A stretch of DNA of 12,108 bases from Persebacter sp051008975 (GTDB taxonomy: Bacteria > Pseudomonadota > Gammaproteobacteria > Tethybacterales > Persebacteraceae). The position numbers were made by a program, and so were the translations under genes. Below, piece after piece: positions 6,030 through 12,108 of this stretch. Each line of letters begins with the position of its first letter. The stretch's first letter is position 1. The DNA is taken from NCBI GenBank assembly GCA_051008975.1, contig JBPCXA010000162.1, forward strand, positions 1 through 12,108, in the 5' to 3' direction. The notes under the pieces were generated by a model, which was not told the DNA's origin, did not search any database, and saw only the letters and a program-made list of their open reading frames with translations.

Positions 6030-6743
6030 TCAATCCGCGTCCAGTTCCGGAAGTCCGGTGTCGGTAAAAACGCCGCGCGCGCCGGCGGCGCATAACTTTT
6101 TCGCCGTCTCCGCGCAATTCACGGTAAAACAATATACGCCGAAACCGGCGGCGGCGAACTTGCGAATCTCGCGCCGCGCGCCGTGCGCGCCGCAGTGCAA
6201 ATTCGCGGCGGCGGTTTTTTGCAGCGACGCGAAGGCGAAATCGCCCGCCCGATTGCAGGTGAAGGCGCGCGGGACGGCGGGCATTTTTTGCCGCGCCGCC
6301 TCCAGCATCGGCGCGCTGAAACTGCCGATTATCACCTTCTGCGGCGCGCAGTGAATCACATCGGCGACCGCGCGGACGACCGTCGCCTCGCCGCCTTCGT
6401 CCGGCTTAATTTCGGCGACCACGCCCATCTCCAAATCGCGCAGCAGCGAAAACGCGTCCGCCAGGGACGGCATTCCCTCCCGCGCATATTTTCCGGTAAA
6501 ACCGCGCCCGACGGGAATCTTGGCGAGACGCGCGGCGGTCCTGTTTTTGACGCGCACCCGTACGCCGCCGCGACGCAGCAAAGAAGAATCGTGCGACAGC
6601 ACCGCGACATTGTCGGCGGACAATCGTATGTCAATTTCGACCCAGGACAGCCCGAAAGAATGCGCGCGGCGCACGCCCGCCAGCGTATTTTCCGGCGCAT
6701 GCGCGGCGAGTCCGCGATGACCGATGCGGAGAACGGCGCTCAT
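6030..6743 (-). CDS. Glycerophosphodiester phosphodiesterase (GDPD family)
   Basis: The enzyme hydrolyses glycerophosphodiesters such as glycerophosphocholine to glycerol-3-phosphate and an alcohol, recycling phospholipid head groups. The 237-residue product is a single GDPD TIM barrel. It carries GHRG with H9 and R10, APENT (16-20), the metal-binding pair E36 and D38 in VEIDIRLS, SHD with H51/D52, a MPSLADAF segment and VAEIKP near 112. The end shows FTVN and GVFTDTGLPEL as in UgpQ-like enzymes. There is no signal peptide, so a cytoplasmic location is expected, as for E. coli UgpQ (similar length). Its ATG overlaps the stop of the upstream glycosylase gene (6740-6743), indicating translational coupling. 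It is the last gene before the terminator in repeat cluster 3. Confidence 0.9.
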   Translation of the reverse strand: MSAVLRIGHRGLAAHAPENTLAGVRRAHSFGLSWVEIDIRLSADNVAVLSHDSSLLRRGGVRVRVKNRTAARLAKIPVGRGFTGKYAREGMPSLADAFSLLRDLEMGVVAEIKPDEGGEATVVRAVADVIHCAPQKVIIGSFSAPMLEAARQKMPAVPRAFTCNRAGDFAFASLQKTAAANLHCGAHGARREIRKFAAAGFGVYCFTVNCAETAKKLCAAGARGVFTDTGLPELDAD

Positions 6744-7258
6744 TTTCCGCCGCCGCCGTTAAATAAAAACGGCGCGAGACGCCGCCATTCCGCCGCCTTC
6801 CGCGCGCGCGGCATTCCCGCGTTCGCCGGGCTTGTGGACGGCAAAAACAGCAACTCCGCGTCCGCCGCGGTTTTGATGTGCCGCATAAAACATTGTTTCG
6901 CCCGCCCGCCGTTCAACGCCACCGCGCGCACCGAAGGATGACGCGCCAGCAATTCCGCGATGTCGTTCGCGCGTTCGCTGTCGCGCGCGATGGCGGCGTC
7001 CGCGCTACCGCGCCGGCGGCATTCCGCCAGCACGTCCCAGACCGCGATTCCGGCGCGCTTCGCGGCGGCGACCCGCCCCGCATATCCGGCGGGCGGCGGC
7101 GATTCGCCGAGAATATCCGCCAGCAGCGGCCAAAACAAATTTCGCGGATGCGCGTAATACCGCCCCTCCGCCAGCGAACGCGCCGACGGCATCGAACCGA
7201 GAATCAATATCCGCGGATGTTTTGGCAGAATTGGCGGCAGCCCTTTTAATGTCGTCAT
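6740..7258 (-). CDS. DNA-deoxyinosine (hypoxanthine) glycosylase, UDG superfamily
   Basis: The protein belongs to the uracil-DNA glycosylase fold, family 6 type, which removes hypoxanthine formed by adenine deamination and so starts base excision repair. Diagnostic sequence is ILILGSMPSARSLAEGRYYAHPRNLFWPLL in the first third: the GSMP catalytic-loop region, then the YYAHPRNxFWP block characteristic of this family. AGIAVWDVL follows, then LPSTSPANA near the C-terminus. I give the ATG at 7258 (172 residues), as family members begin shortly before the RILILGSMP strand; upstream in-frame starts at 7270 (ATG) and 7282 (TTG) would add 4 or 8 residues. The start codon shares a CATG palindrome with the start of the divergent chaC. 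The 3' end overlaps the GDPD start by 4 bp. Confidence 0.85.
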   Translation of the reverse strand: MTTLKGLPPILPKHPRILILGSMPSARSLAEGRYYAHPRNLFWPLLADILGESPPPAGYAGRVAAAKRAGIAVWDVLAECRRRGSADAAIARDSERANDIAELLARHPSVRAVALNGGRAKQCFMRHIKTAADAELLFLPSTSPANAGMPRARKAAEWRRLAPFLFNGGGGK

Positions 7259-7832
7259 GCCGGAGATCATAAACCCGAACAACTTCCGCCGCGTTCTCGC
7301 CGAATGCGCGGCGCAAATCGGCGGCGGCGCGCTGCATATTTTCGGCTACGGCTCGCTGATGTGGCGTCCGGGATTTCGCGTCCGCGAATCGGCGGCGGCG
7401 CGGGTGCACGGATATTCGCGCCGCCTTTCGGTGCGCTCCACGCACTACCGCGGCACAGCGCAAAAACCGGGGCTGGTATTCGGACTGGACGCCGGCGGCT
7501 CCTGCAACGGCGTCGTACTTTTCGCCGCCGGAAACAACGAACGAATACTGCGCAATCTATTCCGCCGCGAAATGTTCGCCAACGTGTACGAACCGCGTTT
7601 CGTGCGCGCGCGTCTTTCCGGCGGCGGCGTCGTACGCGCCCTGACTTTTGTCGTGCGCCGGGACGGACGGCAATATGTGCCGCCGATGCCGCCGCAACGG
7701 GCGGCGGAAATCATCCGCGCGGCGGAGGGATTCGGCGGCGGCAACGCCGACTATGTCAAAAACACCCGCGAGGAACTAAGCCGCCGCGGCATTCCCTGCC
7801 CGCAACTCGCGCGGCTGTGCGCGCTTTTGTAA
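7257..7832 (+). CDS. chaC: Gamma-glutamylcyclotransferase, ChaC family (glutathione degradation)
   Basis: ChaC enzymes cleave glutathione to 5-oxoproline and Cys-Gly in the cytoplasm. The 191-residue product carries the substrate-binding P-loop-like FGYGSL (29-34) followed by MWRPGF, then RSTHYRGT, a GxVLFAAG strand and NLFRREM, where E105 matches the catalytic glutamate of the family. The C-terminal half has ALTFVV and GNADYVKNTREELSRRGI, typical of ChaC. The ATG at 7257 is the only ATG upstream of the FGYGSL motif in frame; no Shine-Dalgarno is apparent. It is divergent from the DNA glycosylase with overlapping start codons, and converges with trmL over a 121-bp gap. Confidence 0.9.
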   Translation: MPEIINPNNFRRVLAECAAQIGGGALHIFGYGSLMWRPGFRVRESAAARVHGYSRRLSVRSTHYRGTAQKPGLVFGLDAGGSCNGVVLFAAGNNERILRNLFRREMFANVYEPRFVRARLSGGGVVRALTFVVRRDGRQYVPPMPPQRAAEIIRAAEGFGGGNADYVKNTREELSRRGIPCPQLARLCALL

Positions 7833-7942
7833 AAAGATTAAAAAGGAAAATTCGCGTCCGCCCCGCGGAAACGCCGCGCGCGATGTTGTTTGTATTAATT
7901 CCGGATTTGCGCGGCGATTTTCTTCGCGCCGAATTCAAAGAA

Positions 7943-7952
7943 GGGGGGGGGG
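7943..7952. repeat. Poly-G tract (10 G) beside the trmL stop codon
   Basis: Ten G residues lie one base outside the trmL stop (7954-7956) in the chaC/trmL convergent gap. Length changes here would not alter either protein as called. Confidence 0.85.
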
Positions 7953-7953
7953 A

Positions 7954-8436
7954 TTATTCGCAAACGGGCGTCCGGCGCGCGCCGCGAAAATTGTTTTGCC
8001 GCCACGCCTCCATCACCACAACCGCGACGGCGTTGGACAGATTCATACTGCGTCCGCCGGGGCGCATCGGAATATGCAGGCGGCGTTCCGGCGCGAAGGC
8101 GGCGAACACTTCCGGCGGCAGCCCGGAAGATTCGCGCCCGAATACAAAAATATCGCCGGGGCGGTATCGCGGCGCGTCAAACCGCGTTTCGCCCCGCGCG
8201 CCGGCGGCGAAACGCCGTCCGTCTCCGGCGGCGGCGAAGGCGGCGGCGAGCGAATCGTGCGTCCGCATTTCGGCGTATTCGCGGTAATCCAAACCGGCGC
8301 GGCGCATCCGCCGGTCGGACAAATCAAAACCGGTCTCGCCCGCCAAATGCAAAACCGCCCCGGTATTCGCGGCGAGCCGGATCACATTCCCCGTATTCGG
8401 CGGAATCTCCGGATTCAAAAGCACGATGTGAAACAT
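7954..8436 (-). CDS. trmL: tRNA (cytidine(34)-2'-O)-methyltransferase TrmL
   Basis: TrmL is a SPOUT-class enzyme that 2'-O-methylates the wobble nucleotide of tRNA-Leu isoacceptors. The sequence starts MFHIVLLNPEIPPNTGNVIR, close to the family N-terminus including the N14-T15-G16-N17 motif. RRAGLDYREY follows, and the knotted SAM-binding C-terminal part has VFGRESSGLP and IPMRPGGRSMNLSNAVA. The 160 residues match the usual length. The ATG at 8436 is chosen over the TTG at 8445 because family members begin MxxIVL. The C-terminal tail after MEAWRQ is about 16 residues, slightly variable in this family. It is monocistronic as far as can be seen; its upstream neighbour on the same strand ends 33 bp before it, so read-through is possible. 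Confidence 0.92.
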   Translation of the reverse strand: MFHIVLLNPEIPPNTGNVIRLAANTGAVLHLAGETGFDLSDRRMRRAGLDYREYAEMRTHDSLAAAFAAAGDGRRFAAGARGETRFDAPRYRPGDIFVFGRESSGLPPEVFAAFAPERRLHIPMRPGGRSMNLSNAVAVVVMEAWRQNNFRGARRTPVCE

Positions 8437-8469
8437 AATGCCCAAAGAGCGACATCTCTGCCGCCCTTT

Positions 8470-8748
8470 TTATTCACGAACAAGACGAATATCTATGGCG
8501 GCACCACGATTCCATCTCCCTTTTGTGTTTCGGGTGCGCACAATTTCGTATTGTCGTTTGCAGGAGCATTCTATCATGCGGTCGCTGCCTTCGCGATCGG
8601 CGGTAACATCACCGTTCAGTTCGCCACACTGACAAATCCATGCGGCATTATTGCCCCAGACCAACCCTCGCAGTCGCGTATCCTGCCCGTCTACGCGCTT
8701 TACGAATATGGGGGTCTTAATTGTCGGATTCGGCTTTCTATCCGTCAT
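8470..8748 (-). CDS. Small protein with CxC...CxC putative zinc site, function unknown
   Basis: The product has 92 residues with two CxC pairs, C39/C41 (WICQCGEL) and C61/C63 (IECSCKRQYEI), separated by 19 residues. This is a plausible four-cysteine zinc ribbon. The flanks are rich in Arg and Lys, with RTRNTKGRWNRG after the second pair, which would suit nucleic-acid binding. I do not recognise the family. ATG 8748 is 3 bases after the stop of the lipoprotein gene, with GGGA 9-12 bases upstream, so the two are probably cotranscribed. The codon use is visibly less GC-biased than dsbD or cysE, which may mean acquisition by transfer. That it is a real gene rests on its tight spacing and the paired cysteines. 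Confidence 0.65.
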   Translation of the reverse strand: MTDRKPNPTIKTPIFVKRVDGQDTRLRGLVWGNNAAWICQCGELNGDVTADREGSDRMIECSCKRQYEIVRTRNTKGRWNRGAAIDIRLVRE

Positions 8749-8751
8749 AGA

Positions 8752-9207
8752 TCAATTCCCGCCGCGCTCCTGCAAATGATCCTCCATCGCATTGAGAATT
8801 TTGCCCGTCCATCCATCGCCGGTCACATCGCCGCTAAATCCGGTGTCTTTGGAACCTTCCACAAGCACGGCAACGAACACGCCGCCCGGCGTTTCCTTGA
8901 AATAAACGCCCGCGATGACATTCCAATCATGCAGGGTTATGCCGTGTTCGCCGACAACAACACCGCGCGATTTATCCGCTTCCCGCAAGGCAAAACCGGC
9001 ATCGCCCAATCCGACTTTGGCGGCGTCATAAACATCGCCAACGGAAACCCCGGCAAATTCGCGCACCTCCCGATACTCCGACCAACCCGTCTTTCCTTCG
9101 GGCGCGTCAAAATTCACTGCGCCAACGCTGGCGGGCAACATAGCAACGGTCGCGCACCCCGACAGCACGGCGGCGGCGATTGTCAAAATGACGGTTTTCA
9201 GTTTCAT
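8752..9207 (-). CDS. Putative outer-membrane or periplasmic lipoprotein
   Basis: The 151-residue product starts with a lipoprotein signal peptide: MKLK, a hydrophobic core and the lipobox LSGC with the lipidated Cys at 18. The mature part is globular, with a pattern of SVGDVYDAAKVGLGDAGF, a short variable segment and then a strand-rich region (GVFVAVLVEG) and a final helix NAMEDHLQE. This resembles small DUF3568-type lipoproteins in layout, but that match is weak. No function can be given. ATG at 9207 is clear from the signal peptide. A TAAAAT -10-like box on the - strand lies about 45 bp upstream (near 9256-9261). It heads a two-gene unit with the CxC protein. Confidence 0.8.
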   Translation of the reverse strand: MKLKTVILTIAAAVLSGCATVAMLPASVGAVNFDAPEGKTGWSEYREVREFAGVSVGDVYDAAKVGLGDAGFALREADKSRGVVVGEHGITLHDWNVIAGVYFKETPGGVFVAVLVEGSKDTGFSGDVTGDGWTGKILNAMEDHLQERGGN

Positions 9208-9437
9208 AATGTTGCCTTTTGGATTCCGCCGCTAAAAGTTGGGCGTTGACAGCATTTTACACGAAAAGAGGCGGCGACGGACATTTTTTCGCCGAATTTG
9301 CAAGATTCGCCTCGAAATTGCCCCCGAAATGCCGAAATTGGCGAAAAATAGCGTTGTCGACGCCGTTCTTTTAAGGCGCACGGCGGGCGTCATTCCGGCT
9401 TTCCGAATGCAGAAAAAGTACGGCGATGAACGCCGCT
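9208..9437. other. Intergenic stretch with a decayed element A arm
   Basis: No gene is seen. It holds the probable promoter of the lipoprotein gene. CATTCCGGCTTTCCGAATG at 9391-9409 looks like one arm of element A with a shortened loop and a lost base, with no partner arm in reach. It lies between two - strand genes. Confidence 0.5.
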
Positions 9438-10199
9438 TTAAAAGATTCGGTCTCTGCCTTTGCCTCCGCACCGAATCTCTCGTATTTGATTATTGAAGCA
9501 GCGCACCTTAATGCGATAGTCCGCGACAAATTTGCGCAGATAAGCAAAATCCTTGTCGCCGGACATAATGTATATTTCATCCAGCAAGAAATTGGCATAG
9601 GTGCGCTCCATCATTACCGCGCCCGCCATGGACAGGAAAAAATCCGCGGCATCATGCTGCTTTCGGTTCCCGCCAAGAGACGCGGGGACTTTGTAATAAT
9701 TCGGCACGCGTTGGGATTTGCACACGAGCCGAATCGGCGTCATGTTCCATTCCTCCTCGCTTTTCTTCCCGCACGCTTGGCAAACAACCGGAAGATGCTT
9801 TTGTTTCTGCAGAAAATTAGCCACATTTTGCGCGCTTGTCTGATCAGCGTCAACCAATACGCCGTAGTTCACCAGCACACCTGCACCGTGATGGTTAAAA
9901 ATTCTCTTCGCTTCCCAGGCGAAAAACTTAAAAGAATTCGCCGCCGAATCAGGCATGAACTCTCTAAAAAAGCCGGGGCCGGGCATGCCCGTATTTCTAT
10001 CCACAATCAGCGCGGAAAGCAAAAGACCTTCCTCGGACTCCCGGTTGATTTCGCCCAAAATTTCATACAAATCCCGGCGGTCATCATCGCCCACGCCGGA
10101 CTTGAGCAGCAACACATCTTCGTAGTTCAAAAGCCGCCTCTCCCGCGCCGCGTCCCCGATCTTTTCCAAGATCCGTTTTTTCCACTCTTCCCGGTTCAT
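9438..10199 (-). CDS. NYN/PIN-like domain protein, candidate RNase, coupled to cysE
   Basis: The product has 253 residues. The C-terminal half has the acidic pattern of NYN (PIN-like) nucleases: VLVDADQ (D117/D119), HDAADFFLSM (D183/D186) and MSGDKDFAYLRKF (D215/D217), the last being the classic SGDxDF motif. These aspartates would bind the metal used to cut RNA. Between the first two lie C140, C143 and C160, a possible zinc finger insert. The N-terminal part (about 1-85) is a separate domain with LLNYEDVLLL, DLYEILGEINRE and LLSALIVDRNTGMPGPGFF, a motif I associate with uncharacterised bacterial proteins but cannot name. ATG 10199 overlaps the cysE stop as ATGA (10196-10199), so it is translated after cysE. 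Codon use is less GC-rich than cysE. The nuclease assignment is from motifs only; a LabA-like non-nuclease role is possible. Confidence 0.7.
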   Translation of the reverse strand: MNREEWKKRILEKIGDAARERRLLNYEDVLLLKSGVGDDDRRDLYEILGEINRESEEGLLLSALIVDRNTGMPGPGFFREFMPDSAANSFKFFAWEAKRIFNHHGAGVLVNYGVLVDADQTSAQNVANFLQKQKHLPVVCQACGKKSEEEWNMTPIRLVCKSQRVPNYYKVPASLGGNRKQHDAADFFLSMAGAVMMERTYANFLLDEIYIMSGDKDFAYLRKFVADYRIKVRCFNNQIREIRCGGKGRDRIF

Positions 10200-10885
10200 T
10201 CCTTCTCCGCCCCCCTTTCCATCTTTTCGATTTTCGCCTCCAATTCGGCGACTTTGGCGGCGAGCGTCTCCACCATATCCTCGCAGGACGCGCTTTTTTC
10301 GTCCACCGCGTAGGCGGCGAAATGTTCGCCGGAATCGTCCGCGGAAGACGGCGGCGAATCCGTCCCGCCGTTCAGAATGCGCGCCGGAATTCCCACCGCC
10401 GTGCAGCCGGCGGGGACCTCCTTCACCACCACCGCGTTGGAGCCGATGCGCGCGCCTTCGCCGATGATGATCGGCCCCAGCACTTTCGCGCCGGCGCCGA
10501 CAATCGCGCCCTTCTCCAAAGTCGGATGCCGCTTGCCGCGAAAAGTTTGCGTCGTGCCGCCCAGCGTCACGCCCTGATATATGGAGCAGTCGTCGCCCAC
10601 TTCGGCGGACGCCCCGACGACGACGCCCATCCCGTGGTCTATGAATACGCGCTCCCCCAAAACCGCCGCCGGATGAATCTCAATTCCGGTCAGCCAGCGC
10701 GCGATGTGCGACAAAAACCGCGCCAGCCAGCGCGCCCCCCGCCGCCACAAAAACGCGTTCATCCGATGCAACCAGACGGCGTGCAGCCCGGGATAGCAGA
10801 ACGCGATTTCCCAAAAATTGCGCGCCGCCGGATCGCGCCGCATATACACTTCCATTTCCTCGCGGCGTGTTTCCCAAAAGTTCAT
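10196..10885 (-). CDS. cysE: Serine O-acetyltransferase CysE
   Basis: CysE transfers acetyl from acetyl-CoA to L-serine, giving O-acetylserine, the committed step of cysteine synthesis. The 229-residue product has an N-terminal helical part (1-65, FWEIAFCYPGLHAVWLHR) and then a left-handed beta-helix of hexapeptide repeats from GIEIHPAAVLGERVFIDHG. D83/H84 in IDHGMG and H120 in GKRHPTL are the expected catalytic residues, and GVTLGGT (105-111) lies between them. GIPARIL closes the helix. The C-terminal tail (about 180-229) has DSPPSSADDS and a coiled-coil-like LAAKVAELEAKIEKMERG. This is the shorter CysE type. ATG 10885 is the only reasonable start. An extended -10 (TGATATAAT) on the - strand at 10987-10995 probably drives it, leaving a leader of about 95 bases. 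The NYN-type gene follows with overlap. Confidence 0.93.
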   Translation of the reverse strand: MNFWETRREEMEVYMRRDPAARNFWEIAFCYPGLHAVWLHRMNAFLWRRGARWLARFLSHIARWLTGIEIHPAAVLGERVFIDHGMGVVVGASAEVGDDCSIYQGVTLGGTTQTFRGKRHPTLEKGAIVGAGAKVLGPIIIGEGARIGSNAVVVKEVPAGCTAVGIPARILNGGTDSPPSSADDSGEHFAAYAVDEKSASCEDMVETLAAKVAELEAKIEKMERGAEKE

Positions 10886-11023
10886 CGGCGAATCCCCCGC
10901 GCGATTCGGCGGAATCCGGCGCGCCCCGTCCGCCGATGCGGGCGGCGCAAAACTTCGGCGATGTCGCGCAACGCGTCCATAACCGAATTATATCACCGCC
11001 GCGCCGTCCGGTACAATTGCGTC
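10886..11023. promoter_or_regulatory. Divergent cysE / MidA-type promoter region
   Basis: On the - strand, TGATATAAT is an extended -10 with perfect TATAAT at 10987-10992; TTGTAC 18 bases upstream (11011-11016) could be a weak -35. On the + strand, TACAAT at 11012-11017 lies 6 bases before the ATG at 11024, which would place transcription start at or next to the start codon (leaderless mRNA); no Shine-Dalgarno is present there. The two promoters overlap. Confidence 0.5.
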
Positions 11024-12108
11024 ATGCCCGCCGCCGCCGTCCCCGTCGCCCCCGCGTTTTCCGCCGTCGCCACCGCAGTCGCGCGGGCGGGCGGCTGGAT
11101 TCCGTTTGACCGCTATTTGGAAATCGCGCTGCACGACCCGCGCGCGGGATTTTACGGCGGCGGGCGGGCGCGTTTCGGCGCGGACGGCGATTTCATCACC
11201 GCGCCCGACATTTCGCCGTTGTTCGCGGAAATACTGGCGGCGCAGGCGGCGCAAATTTTGCGCGAAACCGGCGGCGATCTTTTGGAACTGGGCGCGGGAA
11301 ACGGAAATTTATCGGCGTCGCTGGCGCGGCTGTTGCGCGGCAAAATCCGCCGCCATTATATTTTGGAAACCTCCGCCGCGCTGCGTTCGCGGCAAAAAGA
11401 AACGCTGCGCGGCGAAAACATTTCGTGGCTGTCGTCGTTGCCGGAATCGTTTCGCGGAATTGTCGTCGCCAACGAAGTGCTGGACGCCGTCCCGTTTTGT
11501 CTGCATCAGAAAGAAAACGGCGAATGGCGCGCGCGCGGAGTCGCCATGGCGGACGGCGTTTTGCGCTGGCAAAATCGTCCCGCCGCAAGGGACGAAATCG
11601 TCCGCCGTCTGGAAGAAATGAATCTGCCGGACGGCTACATTACCGAAACGAATCCGCGCGCCGAGGCGCTGACAAAAACGCTTTGCGAAATGCTGCGGCG
11701 CGGCGCGATATTAATTTCCGACTACGGATTCGGGCGCGGCGAATATTATCATCCGCAGCGCGCCGCCGGTACGATGATGTGTCATCGCGCGCAACGGGCG
11801 GACGGCGACCCGCTGGAATCGCCGGGCGACAAGGACATCACCGCGCATTTGGATTTTACCGCCATAGCCGACGCGGGAATGGAAGGCGGCGCGACTCTCG
11901 CCGGCTATGCGACGCAGGCGCGGTTTTTGTTAAACTGCGGAATCGCCGAAACGCTGGAAAAAGAATCCCGCACGCGCGGCGGATTGGAATACGCCAAACT
12001 GGCGGCGGGCGCGCAAAAACTTCTCGCCCCGCACGAAACGGGCGAGTTGTTCAAATTCATCGCCTTCGCCAAAGACCTCCCCCCCCCCCTAATCGGTTTT
12101 AAGGAAGG
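11024..12108 (+). CDS. SAM-dependent methyltransferase, MidA/NDUFAF7 (DUF185) family, 3' end outside window
   Basis: The frame is open from ATG 11024 to the window edge (361 complete codons plus two bases). Family signatures appear in order: GGWIPFDRYLEIALHDPRAG and GDFITAPDISPLF at the N-terminus, motif I LELGAGNGNLS, ANEVLDAVPF, ISDYGFGRGEYYHPQRA, GTMMCHRAQ, DITAHLDFTAIADAG and AGYATQARFLLNCGI. The mitochondrial homologue NDUFAF7 dimethylates an arginine of complex I subunit NDUFS2 during assembly; the bacterial target is not established. Only a few residues of the C-terminus should be missing, judging by the PLIGF motif near the edge. Eleven C residues at 12079-12089 encode part of DLPPPLIGF. 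There is no Shine-Dalgarno; see the promoter entry for possible leaderless expression. Confidence 0.88.
   Translation, partial: MPAAAVPVAPAFSAVATAVARAGGWIPFDRYLEIALHDPRAGFYGGGRARFGADGDFITAPDISPLFAEILAAQAAQILRETGGDLLELGAGNGNLSASLARLLRGKIRRHYILETSAALRSRQKETLRGENISWLSSLPESFRGIVVANEVLDAVPFCLHQKENGEWRARGVAMADGVLRWQNRPAARDEIVRRLEEMNLPDGYITETNPRAEALTKTLCEMLRRGAILISDYGFGRGEYYHPQRAAGTMMCHRAQRADGDPLESPGDKDITAHLDFTAIADAGMEGGATLAGYATQARFLLNCGIAETLEKESRTRGGLEYAKLAAGAQKLLAPHETGELFKFIAFAKDLPPPLIGFKE
12079..12089 (+). repeat. Poly-C tract (11 C) in the 3' part of the MidA-type gene
   Basis: Eleven C residues read as a Leu third base and three Pro codons plus the first base of Leu. The frame after the tract continues the family's PLIGF ending, so the gene is in frame at this length; a change by one base would replace the last residues. 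Confidence 0.85.

Noticed and set aside
7833..7953. Terminator in the chaC/trmL convergent gap
   Set aside because: GC-rich partial inverted repeats exist near 7909-7930, but no clean stem followed by a T-run on either strand.
7304..8287. 327-codon + strand frame spanning chaC and trmL
   Set aside because: It is a frame shadow of chaC and antisense to trmL, both of which have clear family motifs. The internal ATG at 7882 giving MLFVLIPDLRGDF is not supported by any ribosome binding site.
7996..9249. 417-codon + strand frame opposite trmL and the lipoprotein unit
   Set aside because: Antisense to trmL and to a gene with a clear lipobox; the translation has no recognisable domain.
9246..9251. 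TTGACA on the + strand as a promoter -35 box
   Set aside because: No -10 at a suitable distance and no + strand gene downstream.
9426..10313. 295-codon + strand frame opposite the NYN-type gene
   Set aside because: The - strand frame has the SGDxDF motif and an ATGA junction with cysE; the + strand product shows no coherent domain.
1..12108. tRNA or rRNA genes
   Set aside because: No T-loop GTTCRANNC within a cloverleaf context and no recognisable rRNA sequence was seen by eye on either strand; a tRNAscan run would settle it.

Overview
The window is a GC-rich chromosomal segment (alanine-, glycine- and arginine-rich proteins, GCG/GGC/CGC codons favoured) from a Gram-negative bacterium. DsbD, FxsA, a BioC-type methyltransferase, CysE, TrmL, ChaC and outer-membrane beta-barrel proteins together suggest a proteobacterium, most likely gammaproteobacterial. 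No rRNA, tRNA, integrase, transposase or CRISPR array was found.

Layout. (1) 1-479: 3' end of a secreted protein with a C-terminal beta-barrel, + strand. (2) 516-767: a composite palindromic repeat (element A, then element B) between converging genes. (3) 808-2490: dsbD on the - strand, divergent from (4) fxsA and a BioC-like methyltransferase, which overlap on the + strand (2664-3831). (5) 3865-4183: a second repeat cluster. (6) 4370-5707: an extended -10 promoter, a good ribosome binding site and a secreted beta-barrel protein whose start is out of frame with its body because of a run of 14 G residues. (7) 5714-5980: a third repeat cluster, again between converging genes. (8) 6030-7258: a GDPD phosphodiesterase and a DNA-deoxyinosine glycosylase in a two-gene - strand operon, divergent from chaC (7257-7832). 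(9) trmL (- strand), then a more AT-rich stretch with a two-gene unit (small CxC/CxC protein and lipoprotein) and a NYN/PIN-like nuclease candidate whose start overlaps the cysE stop. (10) 11024-end: a MidA/NDUFAF7-type methyltransferase, divergent from cysE and open at the right edge.

The main result is the beta-barrel gene at 4426-5707. The reading frame from its strong start reaches a poly-G tract and stops 22 bases into the sequence after it starts (stop at 4537-4539). Removing one G, or adding two, joins it to a 426-residue protein with an unusually long ESPR-like signal peptide, an AxA cleavage site, a short passenger and a C-terminal barrel ending in Phe. This is the pattern of a phase-variable surface protein, here read in the OFF state. 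Further long homopolymers lie beside trmL (G10) and within the 3' end of the MidA-type gene (C11).

The second result is the repeat system. Element A is about 110 bp with 26-bp terminal inverted repeats. Each end is a hairpin followed by a T-run in the inward direction, so it should terminate transcription arriving from either side. Two of three copies sit exactly between convergent genes, directly after beta-barrel genes. Element B uses the same hairpin with compensating base changes. In one copy the core of A is inverted relative to its flanks.
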